A DNA stretch of 64,000 nt, taken from contig NZ_STGC01000002.1 in assembly GCF_005222805.1 (NCBI RefSeq), positions 323,836 to 387,835 of the forward strand. Direction: 5' to 3'. This document shows, piece after piece, positions 57,626 to 64,000 of the stretch. The notes beneath the pieces are model-generated. The model was given only the letters and a program-made list of their open reading frames with translations, was not told the origin of the DNA and did not search any database. The stretch comes from Devosia sp. FKR38 (GTDB taxonomy: Bacteria; Pseudomonadota; Alphaproteobacteria; Rhizobiales; Devosiaceae). The position numbers and the translations under genes are program-made. Each line of letters starts with the position of its first letter. The first letter of the stretch is position 1.

Positions 57626-58387
57626 TTATCGCGCGAAGTGGATATGGGGCCGGGCGTGGTAGGGCGAGGCGTCGACATGGGCGTCGACGTGGAAAACCTC
57701 GGCGAGGAGATCGCGGGTGAGCACGGCTTCGGGCGTGCCGGCAGCGACGACCTGGCCGGCGCGCAGCACCAGCAGTTCATCGCAGAACATGGCGGCATGG
57801 TTGAGATCGTGCAGGGCAATGATGCTGGTGACCGGCAGATCTGACACCAGCCGCAACAGGCTGATCTGGTGCTGCACGTCCAGGTGATTGGTCGGCTCAT
57901 CAAGGATGAGTTCGCGCGGCGATTGCGCCAGGGCCCGGGCGAGCTGGGCGCGCTGGCGCTCGCCGCCCGAAAGGCTCTGCCAGGACTGTTCGGCCTTGTC
58001 GGTGAGGCCGGTGCGCGCCAGGGCTTCGGCAACGGCGGTGGCGTCGGCAGCGGTCCAGCCGGAGAACATGGTCTGGTGCGGGAAGCGCCCGAGCTTGACC
58101 ACGTCGATGACGCGCAGATTGGCATTGGTGGTGGCATGCTGCTCGATGAAGGCGACGCGGCGGGCAAGGGCGCGGCGGCCAATGGTGGCGATGTCGGTGC
58201 CATCAAGCGTGACCTGGCCGGCATGGGGGCGGCGCAGGCCGGTGAGCAGGCGCAACAGCGAGGTCTTGCCCGAGCCATTGGGGCCGAGCAGGCCCAGCGT
58301 CTTGCCGGGCTGCACGGTGAGCGAGACGCCATTGACGATGGGCTTGGACCCGATCGACCAGATGAGATTGTCGGCCTTGATGGTCAT
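57626..58387 (-). CDS. iron-siderophore/cobalamin ABC transporter ATP-binding protein
   Basis: FecE/BtuD-type ATPase of 253 residues: Walker A GPNGSGKTS, signature LSGGERQRAQLARAL, Walker B LILDEPTNHLD. Overlaps the permease gene by 4 nt. Third gene of the operon. Confidence 0.87.
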   Translation of the reverse strand: MTIKADNLIWSIGSKPIVNGVSLTVQPGKTLGLLGPNGSGKTSLLRLLTGLRRPHAGQVTLDGTDIATIGRRALARRVAFIEQHATTNANLRVIDVVKLGRFPHQTMFSGWTAADATAVAEALARTGLTDKAEQSWQSLSGGERQRAQLARALAQSPRELILDEPTNHLDVQHQISLLRLVSDLPVTSIIALHDLNHAAMFCDELLVLRAGQVVAAGTPEAVLTRDLLAEVFHVDAHVDASPYHARPHIHFAR

Positions 58388-59442
58388 GAGGCGCGCTGCA
58401 GCCGATAGAGAATGATGGCGAAGAAGGGCACGCCGACCAGCGCGGTGACCACGCCAATGGGCAGCACCTGCTGGGGGATGAGGCTGCGCGAGGCGATATC
58501 GGCCAGCACCATGAAGATGGCGCCAGTGATGGCGCAGGCGGGCAGCAGGCGGGCATGCAGGGGCCCGACAACATAGCGGGCGGCATGGGGGACGACGAGG
58601 CCGACAAAGCCGATGGCGCCCACCATGCTGACCACCGTGGCGGTCATGACGGCGGTGAGCGCGAAAAACAGGATGCGGGTGCGGCCGACATCGACGCCGA
58701 GGGAGGCGGCGGCCTCATCGCCAAAGGCGAAGGCATCGAGCACGCGGGCATTGAGCAGGCAGACGACCAGCGCCACGCCGACGACCACCGAGACCAGGGC
58801 GAATTCAGGCCAGCGCACGCCGCCGAAACTGCCCAGCAGCCAGAACATGACGTCGCGCGCCTGCTGGGCATTGCCCGAGGTGGTGACGATATAGGCGGTG
58901 GCGGCATTGAAGAGCTGGGAGGCGGCGACACCGGCAAGGATAGTGCGGTCGGCGCCGCCGCGGGCGCCGTTGGAGAGCAGCGCCACAAGGAAAAAGGCGG
59001 CGAAGGCGCCGACAAAGGCGCCAGCCGAGAGGGAGATGGCGCCGGCGCCAATGCCCAGGATGACCACGGCGACAGCGCCGGTGGAGGCGCCGGCGGAAAT
59101 GCCCAGCACATAGGGTTCGGCCAGCGGATTGCGCAGCAGGGACTGCATAATTGCCCCGCACAGGGCGAGGCCGGCGCCGCAGAAGACGGCGACCAGGGCG
59201 CGGCTCAGCCGATATTCCCAGATGACCGTCTCATGCATGGGATTGAGCGCGACGGCGGTGAACCCCAGCTTGTTGGTGATGGCATAAAAGGTGGTCGACA
59301 TGGAGATCGGCAGATCGCCGACCCCCACGCTGATGGCGACCACCAGCGCGATGGCGAGCAGGCTCGCCAGGAGCCAGGCCGCCGGCACAAGCCAGCGGCG
59401 CAGCGGCTGCGCCGCGCTGATGGTGGCGAGAGTGGCGGTCAC
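58384..59442 (-). CDS. FecCD/BtuC-type ABC transporter permease
   Basis: 352-residue permease with about ten helices typical of the FecCD family; stretches such as ALCGAIMQSLLRNPLAEPYVLGISAGAS and GFVGLVVPHAAR are signatures. A single permease gene implies a homodimer. Overlaps the binding-protein gene by 4 nt. Confidence 0.9.
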   Translation of the reverse strand: MTATLATISAAQPLRRWLVPAAWLLASLLAIALVVAISVGVGDLPISMSTTFYAITNKLGFTAVALNPMHETVIWEYRLSRALVAVFCGAGLALCGAIMQSLLRNPLAEPYVLGISAGASTGAVAVVILGIGAGAISLSAGAFVGAFAAFFLVALLSNGARGGADRTILAGVAASQLFNAATAYIVTTSGNAQQARDVMFWLLGSFGGVRWPEFALVSVVVGVALVVCLLNARVLDAFAFGDEAAASLGVDVGRTRILFFALTAVMTATVVSMVGAIGFVGLVVPHAARYVVGPLHARLLPACAITGAIFMVLADIASRSLIPQQVLPIGVVTALVGVPFFAIILYRLQRAS

Positions 59443-60455
59443 TTGAGGCCGAGAGCCTTGAGCTGTTCGGCCACCTGTTCGGCGCCAAAGATGGTCTGCA
59501 CGCTGGGGTTCATGGCCTGGGCGGGCATGATGATAAGCGCATTGTTCTGCACGGCCGGCATCTGGCTGGTGGCCGGATCGGACTTGAGGAAGTCGATCTT
59601 GGACTGGGCCTTGTCGAGCTCCCAGCGGTTGCGATCCACCTGGGTGACGACGATGACATCGGGATTGCTGGCAATGATGCTCTCCCAGCTGACGGCGGGG
59701 GATTCGGCCGCATTGGTGATGGCATTGGTGCCGCCCAAGACATCGGCGATGAAGCCGGAGGCGCTGTATTTGCCGCCGACATAGGCATCGGCCGAGGGCT
59801 CGGGGCTGGAGAACCAGAAGACATAAGAGAGCGGCTTGCCGTCCTTGGGCGCATCGGCGCGCAGGGCAGCTTCGCGAGCCTTGAGATCGGCAATCACGGC
59901 TTCGCCCTTGTCGGCCACATCGAAGATGCGGGCGAGGTCGTCGATCTCCTTATAGAGCGTATCCATGTTCCAAAGGGCGCTGCGGTCGCCATAGCCGAAC
60001 TTGTCGGTGGCGGTGCCGGCGGCGACACAGGTGCTGGGCGAGATATAGCTGGGCACGTTGAGCGCATCGAAGTCTTCGCGCTTGGCGACCTTGCTGTCGG
60101 GGCCGAGCAGGCTGGGCAGTGCGGCAGCGACGAAATCGGGATTGGTGGCCAGGATGGATTCAAAGGTGGGGAATTCGACCGTCAGCACCGGCACCTTGGC
60201 GTTGGCCTCGGCGAGCTGCGGCAGCACCTTGTTGGGCCAGAAGGCCGTGCCGACCATGCGATCTTCCAGGCCCAGCATGAGCAGGATTTCGGCGCTGTTT
60301 TGCCCCAGGGCGACGGCATGCTCGGGCGCCTTAGTGAAGGTGACGCTGACGCCGCAGTTGTCGATGGTCAGCGGATAGGTGGTGGGGGCGGCAAAGGCGG
60401 AGGTGGCCACGAGGCCAAGCAGCGCGCCGAGACCGGCAAGAACGGGCAATTTCAT
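59439..60455 (-). CDS. FecB/BtuF-type periplasmic binding protein
   Basis: 338 residues; signal peptide about 1-23 (ends SAFA), then the TroA-like fold (VALGQNSAEILLMLGLEDRMVG, ATNPDFVAAA). ATG 60455 begins the signal peptide. Ligand may be a ferric siderophore, haem or corrinoid; nothing next to it tells which. Confidence 0.85.
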   Translation of the reverse strand: MKLPVLAGLGALLGLVATSAFAAPTTYPLTIDNCGVSVTFTKAPEHAVALGQNSAEILLMLGLEDRMVGTAFWPNKVLPQLAEANAKVPVLTVEFPTFESILATNPDFVAAALPSLLGPDSKVAKREDFDALNVPSYISPSTCVAAGTATDKFGYGDRSALWNMDTLYKEIDDLARIFDVADKGEAVIADLKAREAALRADAPKDGKPLSYVFWFSSPEPSADAYVGGKYSASGFIADVLGGTNAITNAAESPAVSWESIIASNPDVIVVTQVDRNRWELDKAQSKIDFLKSDPATSQMPAVQNNALIIMPAQAMNPSVQTIFGAEQVAEQLKALGLK

Positions 60456-60900
60456 GGTGTTATCAGATCCTATGCGTGCGGCGGGTGGTCTCGCCGTCAA
60501 CTGCGCGGGGGTATAGGCCCGGACAGGGGATAATAACAAGAGTGCAAATATCATCTTTTGTGGACGGGATGTCGCGGGGGAATTGGCCGACCTGGCGAGG
60601 TGGCTATCGCGCGCATGTTGACGGTGTATACATTAGTAATGTTGACGATGTATACATTAGTAATGTTGACGATGTTCACTTGTAAGGACAGGTGGGCGTG
60701 AGGAGATCTCGGGGCAAGCCCCAGAGCGACGCGCGGTGGGGGGCGGTCTCGCCGTGCAAAAACCCGCTCACTTCACCGCAAAGACGTGGCGCAAGGGCTG
60801 CAGAATTGCACTGGATTTGGCAGAGAATCCGCCATTAAGCTTGCTGTCGCGAGTCACGAGCTGCACGTCGCGAAATCGGACACGCTTGGGGGCGACACCT
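60456..60900. other. long intergenic region with tandem repeats
   Basis: About 445 bases between the divergent binding-protein and carbonic anhydrase genes. The only structured element I see is the 24-bp tandem repeat at 60615-60684. The reading frames open across it are not supported. Confidence 0.5.
60615..60684. repeat. 24-bp tandem repeat, nearly three copies
   Basis: Units start at 60615, 60639 and 60663. The first two differ by one base (GTTGACGGTG or GTTGACGATG, then TATACATTAGTA); the third is 22 nt and diverged. Each of the first two contains the palindrome TGTATACA (ATGTATACAT, 10 bp perfect, in the second). The phased spacing, a little over two helical turns, suits an array of protein-binding sites. 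Confidence 0.75.
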
Positions 60901-61632
60901 ATGTGCGAAAACTGCGATACGACAATGGCCTCGCGCCGGTCGGTTCTCAAAATGGCCATGCTTGGCGCTGCGGCGACAGCGATCCCATCGCTGATGGTCG
61001 CTGCGCCGACCATGGCAGAAGAGGCCGGCGCCGATGTGACGCCGGACGAGGCCCTGAAGAAGCTCCGCGAAGGCAATGCCCTGTTTGTGGCGGATGCAGA
61101 ACAATGCGCGGTAAACCTGACAACACGCCGTGCCGAAGTGGCGCTTGGCCAGCATCCCTATGCTGTGATCCTGACCTGCTCGGACAGCCGCGTCACACCC
61201 GAACTGATCTTTGGCGGCGTGTCGCTGGGCGAATTGTTCGTTGCCCGCAACGCGGGGAATATTGTCGATACCGATGTGCTGGGCACGCTTGAATATGGCA
61301 CCGAGCATCTGCATGCGCCGCTGATCGTGGTGATGGGCCATGAGAAGTGTGGTGCGGTCGGAGCGGCCGTGGACCAAGTGGTGAACGGCACGCAATATGA
61401 GGGATCCATCGGCAAGATGATCCAACCCATCCTGCCGGTCGCCCTGGGCATTGGTGCTGACGACCCCGATCTCGGCGACAAGACGATTCGCGCCAATGCT
61501 GCCAAGGGTGTCGAGCTGATCCTGCAGGACAGTCCCATCATCGCCACGCTGGTGGAAGAGGGCAAAGTCAAGGTCATCGCCGCCTATTACAACTTCCAGA
61601 CCGGCGCTGTCGAATTCTCAGACGCAGCCTGA
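60901..61632 (+). CDS. Tat-exported beta-carbonic anhydrase
   Basis: Interconverts carbon dioxide and bicarbonate. 243 residues: a twin-arginine signal (SRRSVLKMAMLG, residues 11-22) with a hydrophobic stretch to about 39, then the beta-CA fold with zinc ligands Cys93, Asp95 (CSDSR), His147 and Cys150 (GHEKC). GGGGG precedes ATG 60901. Export predicts a periplasmic enzyme, which is unusual for this class but known in other proteobacteria. Confidence 0.87.
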   Translation: MCENCDTTMASRRSVLKMAMLGAAATAIPSLMVAAPTMAEEAGADVTPDEALKKLREGNALFVADAEQCAVNLTTRRAEVALGQHPYAVILTCSDSRVTPELIFGGVSLGELFVARNAGNIVDTDVLGTLEYGTEHLHAPLIVVMGHEKCGAVGAAVDQVVNGTQYEGSIGKMIQPILPVALGIGADDPDLGDKTIRANAAKGVELILQDSPIIATLVEEGKVKVIAAYYNFQTGAVEFSDAA

Positions 61633-61674
61633 CAGCACAGTCACTTGCGGCTGGTCCCTCGCCAGGCCGTCAGA

Positions 61675-61711
61675 CCTGCCGCGAACAGAAACCTCTTCTG
61701 GTTGCGGCAGG
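61675..61711. terminator. hairpin after the carbonic anhydrase gene
   Basis: CCTGCCGC/GCGGCAGG arms (8 bp, perfect) with an inner CAGAA/TTCTG pairing. It lies between convergent genes. No T-run. Confidence 0.45.
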
Positions 61712-61829
61712 ATGCGCCTTGGGAGGCCTGATCCTGATTGTGGCGCATGCCAACTGCCGCTGATCACGTGCATGGCGGCGCGGTCCTGGCACCGGTGCCC
61801 GGGCGCTGTGGACGACGCTGCGCCGACCG

Positions 61830-62711
61830 CTAGAGACGGGCCGCAAAGAAGGCGAGGGCGGCGGCGCGGGAGGCTGGGGTTTCCTGGTGGCCGATGCCGG
61901 GTTCGCTGAGCAGCGCGAGCTGGTCGGGTGTGGCGGCATAGGCGGGCGCGAGTTCGGCCCAGGCGCGGGCGACGGCCAGAGGCGGGGTGAGGCTATCGGC
62001 CTCGCCGAGGCAGACCAATTGCGGGCGCGGGGCGATGAGCGCGGCAATGGAGCCGGCGTCGGCTTCGGCCAACAGGCCCGGGACCATCATATAGATGCCA
62101 TGGCCATCATGGGCGCCCAGTTCGATCATGGTGCGTTGATCGGCAAAGCAGCAGAGGTGGACCACCGCCTTGATGCGGGTGTCCATGGCGGCCTGCCAAT
62201 AGCTCAGGGTCGACCCCATGGAGATGCCATAGGCGCCGATGCGATCGGGATCAACATCGGGCCGGGTGGCCAGATAGGTCAGCGCGGCGGCCTCTTCGCT
62301 CAGCATCTGGCCAAAGAGCGACTGACCCATCCAGAGCAGCGCCTTGGTGGCGGCGGATTCGGTGACATTGGAGCGGAGGCCAAAGACCGGCATGTCGATG
62401 CAGAGCGTGACATAGCCAGCGCGGGCGAAGACCGGACCAAGCGGATCGAGCAGATATTCGCGCCCATCGAGCAGTTCGGCGGCGCCGATGGCATAGCCGC
62501 CGCCATGGGAATGGGCATAAAGGATCGCCGGCAGGCGACCCTCTGGTTTGAGTGGCCGGGTGAGGAACCCCCGCACATCGGCAGTGCCGATGCGCAGGGT
62601 GAGGGTTTCGACGGCGTAATCGGCATGCTCGACGGTGGTCACCGAGACCAGCGCGATGGCGGGTTCGTCGAGGCCAATCAGCTCGATGAGGCGGTCGCGG
62701 GAGATAGCCAT
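61830..62711 (-). CDS. alpha/beta hydrolase (dienelactone hydrolase or acetyl-xylan-esterase-like)
   Basis: 293 residues, no signal. Nucleophile elbow GISMGS near residue 165, acid Asp in GEADSLTPP near 237 and His in GIGHQETP near 275; the oxyanion region is YAHSHGGG. Probably an esterase or deacetylase. Its ATG shares one base with the stop of the reductase gene upstream, so the two form an operon. Confidence 0.78.
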   Translation of the reverse strand: MAISRDRLIELIGLDEPAIALVSVTTVEHADYAVETLTLRIGTADVRGFLTRPLKPEGRLPAILYAHSHGGGYAIGAAELLDGREYLLDPLGPVFARAGYVTLCIDMPVFGLRSNVTESAATKALLWMGQSLFGQMLSEEAAALTYLATRPDVDPDRIGAYGISMGSTLSYWQAAMDTRIKAVVHLCCFADQRTMIELGAHDGHGIYMMVPGLLAEADAGSIAALIAPRPQLVCLGEADSLTPPLAVARAWAELAPAYAATPDQLALLSEPGIGHQETPASRAAALAFFAARL

Positions 62712-63748
62712 CAGCGCAGCCAGCCGGAGGGACGCGGATGGAGCTCCATCTGACCGTCCTTGGTGGCCTCATCGATGGCGGCGATCTCTTCGGGCGAGAG
62801 ATCGAGATTGTTGAGCACGCCCAGATTGTCCTTGAGCTGATCGAGCGTGCGCACGCCGATCAACGCCGAGGTCATTTCGGGTCGGCGCAGCACCCAGCTC
62901 AGGGCGAGCTGCACCATGGTCTGACCGCGCGATTTGGCGATTTCGCCGAGCTTGTTCACCGCATCGAGCACGCGCGGCTCGATATGGCTGGCGCGCAGCG
63001 TGCCGTTGGGATTGTCGCCACGGCTGCCAGAGGTGCCGCCAGTGTTATATTTGCCCGAGAGCACGCCCTGGGCGAGCGGGGAGAAGGCAATCATGCCGAT
63101 GCCGAGATCGCCACAGGCATCGATGGTGCGATCGTTCTCGATCCAGCGATTAACAACCGAATAGGACGGCTGGTGGATGGTGGTGGCCACGCCCATCTCT
63201 TTCAGGATGGCATGGGCCTGGCGGGTCTGCGCCTCGGGATAGCTGGAAATGCCGACATAGAGCGCCTTGCCGGAGCGGACGGCATGGGCCAGCGCGCCCA
63301 TGGTTTCTTCCAGCGGGGTCTCGGGGTCATAGCGGTGGGAATAGAAGATATCGACATAGTCCAGACCCATGCGCTTGAGCGACTGGTCGAGGCTGGCGAG
63401 CAGATATTTGCGGCTGCCGAAATCGCCATAGGGGCCGGGCCACATGGTGTAGCCAGCCTTGGTCGAGATGATCAGCTCATCGCGATAGGGGCGGAAATCG
63501 CGCGCCATGACCTGGCCGAACAGCTCTTCGGAGGAACCGGCGGGGGGGCCATAGTTATTGGCCAGATCGAAATGGGTGACGCCGGCATCAAAGGCATGGG
63601 CGAGGATTTCGAGCGCGGAGGGGTAGTCGCGCGTGCCACCGAAATTCTGCCAGAGGCCGAGGCTGACCACGGGGAGCTTGAGCCCAGAGCGGCCCGAGCG
63701 CCGATATTGCATGGAATCATAGCGTGCCGGATCGGCCCGATAGGTCAT
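62711..63748 (-). CDS. aldo/keto reductase, YghZ (L-glyceraldehyde 3-phosphate reductase) type
   Basis: 345 residues. AKR tetrad: Asp and Tyr in FDLANNYGP, Lys in ISTKAGY, His in FYSHRYD. The insert GYTMWPGPYGDFGSRKYLLASLDQSLKRMG is characteristic of the YghZ (AKR14A) group, which reduces L-glyceraldehyde 3-phosphate and other aldehydes. ATG 63748 is chosen at the family start; the frame is open upstream. Coupled to the downstream hydrolase. Confidence 0.85.
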   Translation of the reverse strand: MTYRADPARYDSMQYRRSGRSGLKLPVVSLGLWQNFGGTRDYPSALEILAHAFDAGVTHFDLANNYGPPAGSSEELFGQVMARDFRPYRDELIISTKAGYTMWPGPYGDFGSRKYLLASLDQSLKRMGLDYVDIFYSHRYDPETPLEETMGALAHAVRSGKALYVGISSYPEAQTRQAHAILKEMGVATTIHQPSYSVVNRWIENDRTIDACGDLGIGMIAFSPLAQGVLSGKYNTGGTSGSRGDNPNGTLRASHIEPRVLDAVNKLGEIAKSRGQTMVQLALSWVLRRPEMTSALIGVRTLDQLKDNLGVLNNLDLSPEEIAAIDEATKDGQMELHPRPSGWLR

Positions 63749-63845
63749 GGAAAGCTCCCGATTCTCAAATTCAGACTGGGTGGGGGCGGTTCGCGGCGGA
63801 CCCGCCGGGCAATTTCTCGATTTGGCCGCAGGCGCGGCCAGTGAT

Positions 63846-64000
63846 ATGAGCGAGCCAATGACCCGCCCGAACACTGATATGACCGACAATCTGCACCAAG
63901 CGCATCTGCCATACAAGGTGATGGCGCTCTATAAATTCGCCGACCTGCCCGACGCCGCCGCCCTGCAACCGGTGCTGGCCGCGCTGTGCTGCGGCCAAGG
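63846..64000 (+). CDS. trhO: TrhO-like rhodanese family protein (5' part)
   Basis: Truncated by the window edge. The N-terminus reads YKVMALYKFADLPDAAALQPVL then CC, matching the start of alphaproteobacterial TrhO/YceA proteins, which hydroxylate uridine-34 of tRNA independently of prephenate. ATGs at 63846, 63858 and 63879 are all in frame, so the start is open. Only about 50 residues are visible. Confidence 0.6.
   Translation, partial: MSEPMTRPNTDMTDNLHQAHLPYKVMALYKFADLPDAAALQPVLAALCCGQ

Noticed and set aside
60615..60684. Tandem repeat considered as a CRISPR remnant
   Set aside because: Units are head to tail without unique spacers and no cas gene is present.

Overview
The window looks like the chromosome of a high-GC alphaproteobacterium of the order Hyphomicrobiales, probably Devosia or a close relative. 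The evidence is a RirA-type iron regulator, a DUF1045-phnM-phnN phosphonate cluster, a galactose dehydrogenase of the Gfo/Idh/MocA family, many binding-protein ABC importers with LacI regulators, and several GTG or TTG starts with clear Shine-Dalgarno sequences. The genus is an inference; no rRNA is present to settle it.

Layout. 1-3.9 kb: a membrane GGDEF/EAL protein and an oxidoreductase. 3.9-9.2 kb: a complete dppABCDF-type peptide importer on the minus strand, with a palindromic operator candidate upstream. 9.4-13.6 kb: small-molecule enzymes (VOC proteins, aldo/keto reductase, galactose dehydrogenase, glycerate 2-kinase). 13.7-16.1 kb: DUF1045-phnM-phnN without the C-P lyase core. 16.1-21.4 kb: small proteins, a LacI regulator, an ABC-F ATPase with a long structured leader, rirA and an IHF-like gene. 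21.5-30.3 kb: a carbohydrate ABC importer with a GH38 alpha-mannosidase, transcribed away from its own LacI regulator across a region with paired operator-like palindromes. 30.3-43.1 kb: repair and redox genes (Tag-like glycosylase, MsrA, 1-Cys peroxiredoxin, glutathione peroxidase, SelW-like protein), one tRNA-Ser(GGA), an MFS exporter, an amino-acid importer without its ATPase, and several small conserved proteins.

43.1-46.6 kb is a clearly lower-GC insert between backbone genes, next to lepA. It encodes an AAA+ ATPase followed, with overlapping stop and start, by a subtilisin-like serine protease. This matches the IetAS architecture, known as a plasmid toxin-antitoxin pair and reported as an anti-phage system. 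A small DUF2188 gene is transcribed divergently from it. It is the strongest candidate for a defence or conflict system here. 46.6-51.4 kb returns to backbone: lepA, secreted proteins, and a LysR regulator with a divergent 47-residue protein. 51.4-56.1 kb is a looser accessory stretch with an APH-type kinase, DUF1801, a trypsin-like secreted protease, a GNAT enzyme and long non-coding gaps. 56.4-64 kb has a TMEM43 homologue, a FecBCD-type metal/siderophore or cobalamin importer, a Tat-exported beta-carbonic anhydrase near a 24-bp tandem repeat, an alpha/beta hydrolase, a YghZ-like reductase, and the 5' end of a TrhO-like rhodanese gene.

Overall the region serves nutrient scavenging (peptides, mannosides, amino acids, iron or corrinoid, phosphonates) and oxidative-stress repair, with one acquired ATPase-protease module. 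All function calls rest on motif and family recognition by reading; no database search was run.
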